Assembly (NCBI GenBank): GCA_964443275.1
Contig: CAYUCE010000008.1
Location: 1-46,965 of the forward strand
Direction of reading: 5' to 3'
Source of the DNA: CAYUCE01 sp964443275
GTDB lineage: Bacteria; Bipolaricaulota; Bipolaricaulia; CAYUCE01
DNA length: 46,965 bases
Shown: piece by piece, positions 1 through 8,939 of the stretch
How the letters are laid out: each line of letters opens with the position of its first letter
Position numbering within the stretch: the stretch's first letter is position 1
The notes under the pieces: generated by a model
Told to the model about the DNA's origin: nothing
The model's input: the letters and a program-made list of their open reading frames with translations, nothing else
Database searches by the model: none
Program-made: the position numbers and the translations under genes

Positions 1-3
1 GGT

Positions 4-1734
4 ATGGAACTAAAAAAGATTACCAACCAAGAGGTAGCAGATATCTTTTACACTATGGCCAATGCCTTGGAGATTAAGGGGGAAAATAGGTTTAGGATAA
101 GGGCTTATCGGAATGCGGCCCGTTCGATCGAAAACCTTACCGAGCCTCTAGGAGATATACTTAAAGAGGGTGAGAAGGACCTATCTGATATCCAGGATGT
201 GGGCCAATCCATTGCTGAAAAAATTAGAGAAATAATGGAAACTGGGACTTTGAAGCAGTACGTGGATCTTTCGGATGAGGTCCCCCGCGAGCTAACCGAG
301 CTAGTAGATATTCCGGGAGTTGGCCCCAAGACCGTAGCCACCTTGCATGAAAAGTTAGGGGTAAACAATATTCAGGATTTAAAGCAAGTTTGTGAACAGG
401 GTAAGTTAGAAAATTTGGAAGGTTTTGGAAAGAAGACCCAACAGAAGATCCTGGAAGGTATAGAAGAATTTAAGAAGCACCAAGAAAGGTTCAAATTATC
501 TGAAGTGGAATCTATTGCTTCACCCTTGCTGGAATATCTAAAAGAAGTAAAAGGGGTGGATAAAGTTACTATCTGCGGGAGCTATCGGCGCAGGAAGGAA
601 ACCGTGGGAGATTTGGATATTTTGGTAACCGGTGAGCAAGATAGTCCAGTAATGGGTAGATTTACAAACTACGGAAGGGTTAAAGATGTGCTCCTAAAAG
701 GTGATACTAAATCCAGTATAGTCCTAAAGAATGGGCTGCAAGTCGACTTGAGATTAGTCCCAGTCCAGTCCTACGGGGCGGCCATAATGTATTTTACCGG
801 TTCTAAAGAGCATAATGTGGCCTTACGGGATAGGGCCAAAGAGGGTGGATACAAAATTAATGAGTACGGGGTGTTTGAAGGGGATGATCGGGTAGGGGGT
901 GAAGAGGAAGAAGAAATCTATCAACTATTGGGCTGTGACTTTATCCCTCCGGTACTGAGAGAAAATAGGGGAGAAATCGAGGCTGCAACTGTTGGTAACC
1001 TCCCAAACCTAGTTAAGCTAGAAGATATTAAAGGGGACTGCCAGATGCATACCACCCGTTCCGACGGTAAAGAAACGGTTGAAAAAATGGCCGAGCAAGC
1101 GGTAAAGCTGGGCTATGAATATATCGGGATAACTGAACATTCCAAGGCGGTGCGGGTGGCAGGTGGTTTGGATGAAGAGGAGCTTTTAGAGTGGATTGGG
1201 ATTCTGTCTAAAAAGGACGAAAAGATAGAAGGCATAAAGATCTTAAAGGGAATTGAAGTGGATATCATGGAAGATGGCCAGCTGGACTTGGCCGAAAAGG
1301 TGCTTAAGAAACTGGATGTTGTGGTAGCTGCTGTGCATTCTCACTTCAACCAATCGGAGGAGAAAATGACTGCACGGATCATTAAAGGTATTAAAAGCCC
1401 AGTAGTAAATATATTAGCCCACCCCACTGGGCGTATAATAAATAAAAGGGAGCCTTATAAAATTAACATGCAAAAAGTCCTAGAAGCGGCCGGTGACTTT
1501 AATGTATATCCGGAAATAAACGCCCACCCCTCAAGGCTTGATTTAAACGATGTCCACTGTCGGATGGCCAAGGATATGGGGCTTTCGGTAGTTATCAATA
1601 CCGATGCACATCGAAGTGCTGAACTTAAATTTATGCGTTTTGGAGTGGATACAGCCAACCGGGGATGGTTGGAAGCTGAGGACGTGCTCAATACGAGGTC
1701 ATGCCAAGATTTTTTAAAAATTCTCCATGCCTGA
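4..1734 (+). CDS. polX: DNA polymerase/3'-5' exonuclease PolX
   Basis: Family X DNA polymerase joined to a PHP phosphoesterase domain, the bacterial PolX layout, 576 residues and full family length. The N-terminal part carries helix-hairpin-helix repeats (IPGVGPKT at about residue 103, LEGFGKKT at about 139). The nucleotidyltransferase core has GSYRRRKETVGDLDIL at about residue 192, with the two catalytic aspartates in DLD. The PHP half shows DCQMHTTRSDG, the AAVHSHF histidines, LAHPTGR, EINAHPSRLDL and a terminal NTDAH, which are the expected metal ligands. The family fills short gaps in base excision repair and trims 3' ends. The stop overlaps the start of the Nudix gene by 8 bases, and that gene overlaps ligA, so polymerase, pyrophosphatase and ligase are probably translated together. 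Only three bases precede the start, so the promoter lies outside the window. Confidence 0.95.
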   Translation: MELKKITNQEVADIFYTMANALEIKGENRFRIRAYRNAARSIENLTEPLGDILKEGEKDLSDIQDVGQSIAEKIREIMETGTLKQYVDLSDEVPRELTELVDIPGVGPKTVATLHEKLGVNNIQDLKQVCEQGKLENLEGFGKKTQQKILEGIEEFKKHQERFKLSEVESIASPLLEYLKEVKGVDKVTICGSYRRRKETVGDLDILVTGEQDSPVMGRFTNYGRVKDVLLKGDTKSSIVLKNGLQVDLRLVPVQSYGAAIMYFTGSKEHNVALRDRAKEGGYKINEYGVFEGDDRVGGEEEEEIYQLLGCDFIPPVLRENRGEIEAATVGNLPNLVKLEDIKGDCQMHTTRSDGKETVEKMAEQAVKLGYEYIGITEHSKAVRVAGGLDEEELLEWIGILSKKDEKIEGIKILKGIEVDIMEDGQLDLAEKVLKKLDVVVAAVHSHFNQSEEKMTARIIKGIKSPVVNILAHPTGRIINKREPYKINMQKVLEAAGDFNVYPEINAHPSRLDLNDVHCRMAKDMGLSVVINTDAHRSAELKFMRFGVDTANRGWLEAEDVLNTRSCQDFLKILHA

Positions 1735-2182
1735 AAATAAGCAAAACAGAAAAACCGACCACCGGCATTCAGCCGGAGGGGTACTGATTAGATCCGATCG
1801 ATCAAAAAAGATGGTATGCCTAATCCGCCCCCTGGAGACCGACCGCTGGCAACTTCCCAAGGGGATGATTGAGAAAACAGAAACCGCAGAGGAGGCAGCG
1901 GCTAGAGAAGTACAGGAAGAGACTGGATGTAAAGGCGAGATAGGAAGGTTTCTGAAGAAAATCGAGTATTGGTTTTACGAATCTAATGGAAATCAAAAAA
2001 TTAGAGTTCACAAAACGGTAAAGTTTTATCTATTTACCTATCTGGAAGGTGACACCCGAAATAAGGACTCAAAAGAGATCAAAGAAGCTCGCTGGTTTGG
2101 GTTAGAGGAAGGTAAAGATAAGCTGACTTACCAAAACGAAAAAGAAGTACTAGCAAAAGCTATCCAGGCCATCAATGAATGA
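1727..2182 (+). CDS. Nudix hydrolase
   Basis: A 151-residue single-domain Nudix protein. The Nudix box is intact: a glycine in LPKGMIEKTE followed by AAAREVQEETG, fitting GX5EX7REUXEEXGU. The N-terminal AGGVLIR strand and the DRWQLPKG segment resemble the MutT and diadenosine-polyphosphate (Ap4A) groups. Substrate cannot be told from sequence; an oxidised nucleotide or a dinucleoside polyphosphate is likely for this family. It sits between polX and ligA with 8-base overlaps on both sides, which points to translational coupling and a role in nucleotide-pool sanitation or ligase by-product handling (inference). Confidence 0.9.
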   Translation: MPENKQNRKTDHRHSAGGVLIRSDRSKKMVCLIRPLETDRWQLPKGMIEKTETAEEAAAREVQEETGCKGEIGRFLKKIEYWFYESNGNQKIRVHKTVKFYLFTYLEGDTRNKDSKEIKEARWFGLEEGKDKLTYQNEKEVLAKAIQAINE

Positions 2183-4265
2183 AAATAAGAAACTTAAGGA
2201 CTATAAGAGCAATCCAAACACAGAGTTTAAACCGGCGGAAAAACTTACTGAAAAAGAAGCTGGGAAGCAGATGGAGGCCTTACGGGAGGGGATCCGCTAT
2301 CACGATTACCGCTACTACGTATTAAACGATCCAGTCATCTCCGATGAGACTTATGATAAGCTGTTTTCCAGATTACAGGAGTTAGAGGAGAACTTTCCCC
2401 AATTTCGCACTCCTGATTCCCCTACTCAGCGAGTAGGGGCAGAACCATTAAGCGAATTTGAGGAAGTAGAGCACACCCGGCCCATGTTGAGCCTTGATTC
2501 CTCCCATAAGTCTGAACAGGCGGTAGATTTTGATCGATTTGTGAAAGAGCAGTTAGATACTAACCATCTAGAATACACAGCAGAGCTCAAATTTGACGGC
2601 CTCTCTGTGGAGATTGTCTACCGGGACGGCGTTCTAGATTACGGAGCCACTCGAGGAGATGGAATCAGAGGGGAAGACATAACTGAGAACTTAAAGACCA
2701 TTGGCTCCATCCCCCTGAGATTGCGGGAAAGCGGGCGGGGGATCCCTGACCTGTTAGCGGTTCGAGGGGAAGCCTTTATGCCCAAGGAAGGTTTTATCAA
2801 GCTGAACAAAGAAAGGACACAAAGTGGGCAAGATCCTTTTGCCAACCCTAGAAATGCCGCCGCAGGCAGCCTGCGGCAACTGGACTCTCAAGTAACCGCC
2901 CAGCGGCCTTTGGATATCTTCTTTTACGAAATACTGACTGTGGAGGGGGCTTCTTTTGAAACTCAATGGGAAGTACTTACCGCCCTTCCTAAGTGGGGGC
3001 TTAAGGTAAATGAATATATTAGGAAGTGTTCTGATATTCAGGAAGTACTCGACTTTCACTCTCAAATGACAGAGCTTAGAGAGGACCTTTCCTATGAGAT
3101 TGATGGGGTGGTGATAAAAGTAAACTTTTTGGCTCAGCAGGCCGAGCTCGGTCAGAGGACTAGAAGCCCTAGGTGGGCGTTTGCTTATAAATTTAAACCC
3201 CGCCGTGAGGTAACTAAAGTAGCGGATATAATCATCCAAGTGGGACGAACTGGTATGCTTACCCCCATTGCTTTGTTGGAACCGGTGGACGTGGGAGGGG
3301 TAACCGTATCCCGGGCCACCCTACATAACTACGATGAGGTAAGAAGAAAAGATGTAAGAGCAGGGGATGAAGTTAAGGTGGCCCGGGCTGGGGACGTTAT
3401 TCCCGAAGTGATCGAACGGGTTGATCAAAGGCCGGAAGAAGAGAGGGGGCAAAAGTTTAGGATGCCCCCCAATTGTCCGGCCTGCGGTGCCCAAGTGATA
3501 AGAGAGGGAGCCTATTATTTTTGTTCTAATGATCTATCTTGTCCCCCGCAACTGAAAGGCTCAGTGGAACATTACGGGGCTCAAGGGGCAATGGATATAG
3601 AGCATTTAGGCAGTAAGACCGTTAAGCAATTGATGGATGCTGGGTTGATAGAAGAATCGGTTGCTGATTTGTACGATATTACCAAAGATGATTTATTGAA
3701 GCTAAATAGGTTTGCGGAAAAGTCGGCCCAAAACTTACTTAACTCCATTGAGGAAAGCAAAGAGGTTGATCTGGACAGGTTCATTTACGCTTTAGGTATC
3801 CGCCACGTAGGAGAGCATGTGGCTAAAGTCCTGGCCCAGGAGTTTGGTAAACTAAAAAACATAAGGAAGGCTCGGCTTGAGGATCTACAATCTATCAAGG
3901 AGATCGGGCCGCAAATAGCCCAGTCCATTGTTGATTTCTTTGCTCAAGAGAGTAACCAGCGAGTGATTGATCGGCTTCTGAAAGCGGGAGTTAACCCCCG
4001 GCCTGTCCACGCCGAAGGAGTATTGGAAGATTTGCGGTTTGTATTGACTGGCTCGTTGGAAAAATTTACCCGAAAAGAAGCAACCGACCTTCTGGAAAAA
4101 CTGGGAGCTAGAGTTACTTCATCGGTAAGCAGCCGGACTGATTACTTGGTGGCCGGAGAAAATCCCGGTTCGAAGCTGGACAGAGCAAAAGAAGAAGGGG
4201 TGAAAATTTTCTCCGAAGAAGACTTTTACCAACTTTTGGGAGAAAAAGCGGAGTTAGAAATCTAA
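2175..4265 (+). CDS. ligA: NAD-dependent DNA ligase LigA
   Basis: Seals nicks in duplex DNA using NAD. All family domains are present in 696 residues. Domain Ia has YHDYRYYVLNDPVISDETYD at about 42-60. The adenylation domain carries the nucleotidyl lysine in KFDG (K139). The OB fold follows. The zinc finger has CPACG and a later C-x4-5-C pair at about 433-455. The HhH repeats and a C-terminal BRCT domain (LRFVLTGSLEKFTRKEA, about residue 615 onward) complete it. There is an unusual, lysine-rich extension of about 20 residues before the usual start of the family. It is the last gene of the polX-Nudix-ligA unit. Confidence 0.97.
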   Translation: MNENKKLKDYKSNPNTEFKPAEKLTEKEAGKQMEALREGIRYHDYRYYVLNDPVISDETYDKLFSRLQELEENFPQFRTPDSPTQRVGAEPLSEFEEVEHTRPMLSLDSSHKSEQAVDFDRFVKEQLDTNHLEYTAELKFDGLSVEIVYRDGVLDYGATRGDGIRGEDITENLKTIGSIPLRLRESGRGIPDLLAVRGEAFMPKEGFIKLNKERTQSGQDPFANPRNAAAGSLRQLDSQVTAQRPLDIFFYEILTVEGASFETQWEVLTALPKWGLKVNEYIRKCSDIQEVLDFHSQMTELREDLSYEIDGVVIKVNFLAQQAELGQRTRSPRWAFAYKFKPRREVTKVADIIIQVGRTGMLTPIALLEPVDVGGVTVSRATLHNYDEVRRKDVRAGDEVKVARAGDVIPEVIERVDQRPEEERGQKFRMPPNCPACGAQVIREGAYYFCSNDLSCPPQLKGSVEHYGAQGAMDIEHLGSKTVKQLMDAGLIEESVADLYDITKDDLLKLNRFAEKSAQNLLNSIEESKEVDLDRFIYALGIRHVGEHVAKVLAQEFGKLKNIRKARLEDLQSIKEIGPQIAQSIVDFFAQESNQRVIDRLLKAGVNPRPVHAEGVLEDLRFVLTGSLEKFTRKEATDLLEKLGARVTSSVSSRTDYLVAGENPGSKLDRAKEEGVKIFSEEDFYQLLGEKAELEI

Positions 4266-4417
4266 ACTGGCCAATATTATTGTGGTCAATGTTGACCTAG
4301 CAATTTTTCTTTGCTATGGTTAGCTAAATTAATTCAAAGTCCATTTGGTACAAAAACCTGAAAAAAGGTGGCCTCACATATATTTTCGAAAGTAGATAAC
4401 TTCTCGGTGATTTCAGA

Positions 4418-5080
4418 ATGTACATGATAATTGTAGGTGCAGGGGGGATAGGATCATCTCTTGTGGAGATAGCGACTCGGGAAGGTAATAACGTGGCGGT
4501 AATTGAATCCGATAGGGAAAAAGCCGATGTCCTTTCCAGAAAATACGATTGTTTGGTATTAAACACCGACGCTAACTCGGCCGAGGTCCTAAAGGATGCC
4601 GGAGCAGAGAAGGCCGATGCCCTAGTTGCTACCACCTCGGATGATGCTACCAATCTGATGATCACTTCTTTGGGAAATGAGCTGGAAATTTCTTCCTTGG
4701 TTTCGGTAGTAAACGATAAGACCCATGCCGAGCTGTTCCGCAAGTTGGGGGCTAACGTGATGGAGAACCCGGACGAGATTGTAGCTGAATATTTGTATAA
4801 TGCCGTAAAGAGGCCCAAGATAAAAGATTTTATCACCCTCTCCGGCGGGGCCCAAGTCTTTAAGGCTACAGTAACCGAGCGTTCTCCACTTTTGGACAAA
4901 ACCTTGGAACAGGTTGGCAAAAGCGGTCACCTACCTCAATCCACTCTGATAATAGCCATTGAACGGGGCGGAGAGTTGGTCATCCCTACCGGTAAAACGG
5001 AGGTTAGATCCGGGGATTTGATCACCGTCTTCTCCAAACAGTGGGCCTCCGATGAAGAGGTAAAAAAACTTACCGGATGA
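4418..5080 (+). CDS. trkA: Trk-type K+ uptake regulator TrkA (RCK_N plus RCK_C)
   Basis: A cytoplasmic gating subunit of 220 residues. It starts with a Rossmann nucleotide-binding motif (IIVGAGGIGSSL) followed by VIESDREKAD, where the acidic residue ends strand 2, so it should bind NAD(H) or ATP. The RCK_N domain covers about 1-130 and an RCK_C domain about 140-215 (FKATVTERSPLLDKTL, then SGDLITVF). A GGTGAT site lies upstream of the ATG. It has one RCK pair rather than the two of E. coli TrkA, like KtrA-type proteins. The last four bases overlap trkH (ATGA), so the two subunits are coupled. Confidence 0.93.
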   Translation: MYMIIVGAGGIGSSLVEIATREGNNVAVIESDREKADVLSRKYDCLVLNTDANSAEVLKDAGAEKADALVATTSDDATNLMITSLGNELEISSLVSVVNDKTHAELFRKLGANVMENPDEIVAEYLYNAVKRPKIKDFITLSGGAQVFKATVTERSPLLDKTLEQVGKSGHLPQSTLIIAIERGGELVIPTGKTEVRSGDLITVFSKQWASDEEVKKLTG

Positions 5081-6573
5081 AGATCTCACCCACTTTCCAG
5101 ATTGTACTGAAAAATCTGGGACTTTTAGTCCCTTTAGTAGGGGTTATGGCTCTACTGTCTTTGATCATTCCCTTAATCTTTAAAGAATATTTCACCATTC
5201 TTCCCTTGCTGGTAACCGCTGGCATCTCTTTCGCCCTGGGAGGAGTGCTTTATTTTCCGTTTAAGAAGGCTCCTGATGCCAAGCTAAAACATGGGATGAT
5301 CATTGCCGGCTTGGGGTGGATTATTGTTGCCACCTTGGGTTCCTTACCCTTTTTCTTTATAGCTGCCCAGGTCGCAAATCAACCGGACATACCTCAGACC
5401 TTACTTAATTTTCTGGATCCGCTAAATGGCTTTTTTGAATCCGTGTCCGGATATACTGGAACTGGGCTTACTATGACCGTACACGAAAATTTGTTGCCTC
5501 ACACCCTGCAGTGGTGGCGATCTTTTACTGAATGGGTAGGTGGGGTGGGGGTGATAGTCCTTATGCTCTCTATCATCTACGTGCCTGGGCGGGGTGCCTA
5601 CAGCCTGTATTACGCCGAGGCCCGGGAAGAGAAGATTCATCCTTCTGTAATATCTACGGTAAGGACTATTTGGTGGATATTCACACTTTACACGGTGGCC
5701 AGTACAATTTTGCTATGGATAGCCGGGATGCCTCTCTGGCATGCGTTAAACCATGCCATGACCGGTATTGCCACCGGAGGATTTTCTGTCACCGACAATA
5801 GCATGGCCACCTACAATAGCCCCCTGATCGAGCTGGCACTTATACCGATCATGATATTTGGAGCTATTAGCTTTGCCGTACATTACGATCTGTTGAGAGG
5901 GCGGCTGGAGCAATTTCGAAAGGATCTGCAGATCAGGTGGCTGCTTGCCTTTCTGGCCATGGGGACTTTATTCTTGGCGGCTGAAAATCTTTTAACCTTG
6001 CAGCCTCTACTTTCTTTGAGGCAATCCCTGTTTCAATTTGTCTCCGGGATGACCTGCACCGGGTTTCAAACTGCCAATGTTCAAAGTTGGAGTCATGCTG
6101 CTCAACTACTAATGGCTGTAGGGATGGTGCTGGGAGGAGCGGCCGGTTCCACGGCGGGGGGGGTTAAAACCTTGCGGGCCATTCTGTTGATCAAAGGTGT
6201 TCAGTGGCGATTCAAAAAGATCATCTCACCCCCTACTGCTTTGGTAAGGTTTCGTTTGGGATCTTCCTCATTTGACGAGGTGCAAGCCAACAGGAGGATA
6301 GAGAATGCGAGCGTTTTATTTTTCTTGTGGGTAATATTTTTAGGGGTAGGAATTGTGATACTGGCCCATACCGTTCCCAAAGAATATACTTTGAGTAATA
6401 TTATCTTCGAGACAGCCTCTGCTCAAGGGAATGTAGGCCTTTCCACCGGGATCACCGGCCCCGGAATGTCTCAAATTGCCAAACTCACCCTCTGTTTTAA
6501 TATGTGGATAGGAAGGTTGGAAATAATTCCCGTGCTCTTATTAATTCGATCCATATTTCGGGGAGTGGATTAA
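5077..6573 (+). CDS. trkH: TrkH/KtrB family potassium transporter subunit
   Basis: Integral membrane pore of a Trk/Ktr potassium uptake system, 498 residues with about ten hydrophobic segments. The four selectivity-filter loops of the superfamily are visible in order: SGYTGTGLT, ATGGFSVTDN, TCTGFQTAN and QGNVGLSTG. A GGAAGSTAGGVKTLR segment after the third pore matches the conserved TrkH helix with its lysine/arginine. It begins inside the trkA stop, so the two are co-translated. The length is close to TrkH proper (about 480-500). Confidence 0.95.
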   Translation: MKISPTFQIVLKNLGLLVPLVGVMALLSLIIPLIFKEYFTILPLLVTAGISFALGGVLYFPFKKAPDAKLKHGMIIAGLGWIIVATLGSLPFFFIAAQVANQPDIPQTLLNFLDPLNGFFESVSGYTGTGLTMTVHENLLPHTLQWWRSFTEWVGGVGVIVLMLSIIYVPGRGAYSLYYAEAREEKIHPSVISTVRTIWWIFTLYTVASTILLWIAGMPLWHALNHAMTGIATGGFSVTDNSMATYNSPLIELALIPIMIFGAISFAVHYDLLRGRLEQFRKDLQIRWLLAFLAMGTLFLAAENLLTLQPLLSLRQSLFQFVSGMTCTGFQTANVQSWSHAAQLLMAVGMVLGGAAGSTAGGVKTLRAILLIKGVQWRFKKIISPPTALVRFRLGSSSFDEVQANRRIENASVLFFLWVIFLGVGIVILAHTVPKEYTLSNIIFETASAQGNVGLSTGITGPGMSQIAKLTLCFNMWIGRLEIIPVLLLIRSIFRGVD

Positions 6574-6612
6574 AGTGTTTAAAAACGTAAATAATCGGGA
6601 GTGGTAGTGAGC

Positions 6613-7110
6613 ATGAAAAGAATTTCCTTTATAGCTTTATCACTCGTTTTTGTTGCTACCCTGTTCCAAGTGACCTGTTGGGGAGCTACACTTGAAGAGA
6701 TAATTTTTAACATAACTCTTAGCGGGGGTCTATCTGCAGGTCTAGATTTTTCGATAAATTTGGATGACCACACTTACCTTCGAACCGGCCTTAACTTGGG
6801 AATAGATGTTTGTACTCCTCATCCCCAATTCTTCCTCTGGGGTAGGTTAGTGTACTTGTTTAGTGTAAACCCTCAAAGTAAACTTTCCTTTTACGGGGGT
6901 GGAGGCTTGAGTGGCCTATTAGCACTTACCGGCCAAATTCCCCACCTGAAGTTTTTTCCTGAAGCTGACTTAGGACTCAAATATAGAGCAACCGATGTAA
7001 TTAGCCTTTCGGGCGAACTTCGATTTTATCTTCCTCCTTCTGACCAGCAGTCAAGAAATAAAATTCATTTGATTGGATTTAACTCCGGGATAGGTCTGTT
7101 AACTGAATAA
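6613..7110 (+). CDS. Small secreted barrel-like protein, paralog of the gene at 31415-31924
   Basis: 165 residues after choosing ATG at 6613. An upstream in-frame GTG at 6601 would put MVVS before an otherwise perfect signal peptide (MKRISFIALSLVFVATLF..., cleavage near CWGA). The mature part alternates polar and hydrophobic residues and is glycine-rich (LSGGLSAGLDF, FYGGGGLSGLLAL), like a short outer-membrane beta barrel. It shares the order ITLSG, then W-x-R with NP and LSFYGGGG, with the protein at 31415-31924 (ITLSG, WFRAHFLHKLNPEDP, LYGGEG), so the two form a family. I do not recognise the family and cannot give a function. It follows trkH by about 40 bases and may be a separate unit. 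Confidence 0.7.
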   Translation: MKRISFIALSLVFVATLFQVTCWGATLEEIIFNITLSGGLSAGLDFSINLDDHTYLRTGLNLGIDVCTPHPQFFLWGRLVYLFSVNPQSKLSFYGGGGLSGLLALTGQIPHLKFFPEADLGLKYRATDVISLSGELRFYLPPSDQQSRNKIHLIGFNSGIGLLTE

Positions 7111-7141
7111 AACTCTCCTCTATAGGTTTTTTAGTGTGGGC

Positions 7142-7158
7142 AGCATAGCCGTTATGCT
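7142..7158. terminator. Short hairpin between convergent genes
   Basis: AGCATA-GCCGT-TATGCT forms a 6-bp stem with a 5-nt loop directly between the ends of the barrel-like gene (+) and the amidase gene (-). The minus strand reads into a run of A/T further on. A weak bidirectional terminator is the likely role. Confidence 0.4.
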
Positions 7159-8691
7159 TTAGGGTAATAATTGCTCGATGGTGTGTGAGGCTTTTAGAAG
7201 GTGGCGGTCTTTCCCATAATGTGCGGTGAGCTGAAGACTAAAAGGCATACCATTCTGGTCCTTATCAAACGGTATGGTTATGGCCGGTACTCCGGTAAGG
7301 TTAAAGGGAGAGGTATTTCTTAGCAGAGCTCGGCCTACATTTAGAGCATGTCCATCTATCTTTGCTGTTTCTTGGCCTCTTTGAGGGACTGTAATTTGGA
7401 GAGTAGGAGTAGCCAACACATCTATCTTTTTAAAAACCTGGCTTAATTCTGAAAACATCTTATGGCGAACCCGTTGAGCTTTAACTCTTAGGTAAGCAGG
7501 GATGAATAGGCCAGCTAGGAGTCGATTATATACGTCCTCGCCCAGCTTTGACCCTTGCTTAATCAACCGGTGAAAATGAACTCCTACCGCCTCAGGGCCT
7601 GAAGTACAAAGGTACACAGATGGGGCTAATTTGTGGGATGGAAGTTTAACCGGGATTAGGTCAGCTCCTTCTGCATTTAGCTTATCAAGAGCTTTATGGT
7701 AGGCAGCTTTTACTTTCTTATTTATACCTTCTAAAAAGAAGTTGGCCGGAACCCCGACCTTCAAATTATCAATAGATCCTTCTAAATCGGAGGTGAACAG
7801 GCCCGGTTGATCGGCCATGATCTCGGCTACCAAAGCAACTTGTTTAACTGAGCCAGCAAGAGGGCCCACGTGATCTAAAGTGTATCCTAAAGGGAAGATT
7901 CCTTTTAAGGGAAGTAGTCCAAAAGATGGTTTATAACCTACAATTCCACAACAAGCCGCCGGTATCCGGACTGAACCTCCGGTATCAGTACCCAAAGCAA
8001 AACTTGACATTCCAAAACCAACTGCAGCAGCGCTTCCCCCGCTGGAGCCACCGGCCAGGTAACTTTGATTAATCGGATTAGCCACTGTTCCATAATGTGG
8101 GTTCTCACTTGTGGTACCAAAGGCCAGCTCATGTAAGTTAGTGGCCCCAATCACCACTGCCCCAGCCTTGCGGAGCCGACTTACTGCCGGAGCTTCAAAG
8201 CCGTAAGGGGATTTGTCGAAAACCACAGAACCTGCGGTCATCGGATGACCGGAAATGGCAATTAGATCCTTAATTGCTGCTGTTGTTCCCCACAGAGGAA
8301 GCTCTGATCGATCGCTTCCTTTAAGCTCTTCAGCTTCTTTAGAAGCTCGATCTTCAAATACTTGAATAAAGACGTTGGTACTCGGATAAGAATGGATTGT
8401 AGCAAGCGATTTTTGGGTTGCTTTAGGGGGCGAGGTTTTCTTATCCTGGTTGGAAAAGTCCGTCCATGTAGAGCCGGCATTTGAGGGTAGGTCCTGATTA
8501 GTTAGCGATTTGTTTAAAGTAGCCCATTTTGGCTGTAAAGCAAAATTTCCCACTTCATCTTCACGGTTAAGTGGTTCAATTAAGCGGCCTTGGACTTCCA
8601 ACTGCTCTTGTAATTTTGCTAACTGTGAATCAGAAAGCGAAATCCCATAGTTAGAAAGGAAGGAGAGAATATTATCTGCAGAGTACCTCAC
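7159..8691 (-). CDS. Amidase signature enzyme (GatA-like), stand-alone
   Basis: 510 residues of the amidase signature family. The Ser-cisSer-Lys machinery is complete: lysine in TTAAIKDLI (about 143), the glycine-serine loop GGSSGGSAAAVGFG (about 216) and nucleophile region ALGTDTGGSVRIPAA (about 235). The sequence resembles the glutaminase subunit GatA, but no gatB or gatC lies nearby and the first 110 residues are a variable extension rich in Ser/Lys/Gln. A free amidase acting on a small amide is as likely as a tRNA amidotransferase subunit. The start is GTG with AGGTG 7 nt upstream. It lies about 50 bases after rpmB on the same strand. Confidence 0.85.
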   Translation of the reverse strand: MRYSADNILSFLSNYGISLSDSQLAKLQEQLEVQGRLIEPLNREDEVGNFALQPKWATLNKSLTNQDLPSNAGSTWTDFSNQDKKTSPPKATQKSLATIHSYPSTNVFIQVFEDRASKEAEELKGSDRSELPLWGTTAAIKDLIAISGHPMTAGSVVFDKSPYGFEAPAVSRLRKAGAVVIGATNLHELAFGTTSENPHYGTVANPINQSYLAGGSSGGSAAAVGFGMSSFALGTDTGGSVRIPAACCGIVGYKPSFGLLPLKGIFPLGYTLDHVGPLAGSVKQVALVAEIMADQPGLFTSDLEGSIDNLKVGVPANFFLEGINKKVKAAYHKALDKLNAEGADLIPVKLPSHKLAPSVYLCTSGPEAVGVHFHRLIKQGSKLGEDVYNRLLAGLFIPAYLRVKAQRVRHKMFSELSQVFKKIDVLATPTLQITVPQRGQETAKIDGHALNVGRALLRNTSPFNLTGVPAITIPFDKDQNGMPFSLQLTAHYGKDRHLLKASHTIEQLLP

Positions 8692-8741
8692 ATCAACACC
8701 TGCTTTGAACCGGGAAACTAATGGCCTAGATTGGTCGATCC

Positions 8742-8933
8742 TCAGATAGCTTTCTGCACTTTTCCCGCCTTTATACAGCGGGTGCAGACCAACGTTTTCT
8801 TCTTTTTGCCTTCATGCCATACTTTTATCTTCTGCAGGTTTGGCTTACGCTTTCGTTTGGTTTTCTTTCCCGAATGGCTTACGTTATGTCCAAAGTCTGG
8901 ACCTCTTCCACATATTTCGCATGCCTTAGGCAT
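8742..8933 (-). CDS. rpmB: 50S ribosomal protein bL28 (zinc-binding form)
   Basis: 63 residues with MPKACEICGRGP at the N-terminus, the basic middle KKTKRKRKPN and VCTRC near the C-terminus. Cysteines 5, 8, 50 and 53 form the four-Cys zinc site of the C+ form. A clear GAGGTGAT site precedes the ATG, and the TGA stop of tsaB lies inside that site, so tsaB and rpmB are one transcript with tight coupling. Confidence 0.96.
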   Translation of the reverse strand: MPKACEICGRGPDFGHNVSHSGKKTKRKRKPNLQKIKVWHEGKKKKTLVCTRCIKAGKVQKAI

Positions 8934-8939
8934 TTATAA

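Noticed and set aside
4266..4417. Hairpins GGTCAA-TG-TTGACC and TAGCAA...TTGCTA after ligA
   Set aside because: Short stems without a convincing T tail; a terminator is possible but not supported enough to list.
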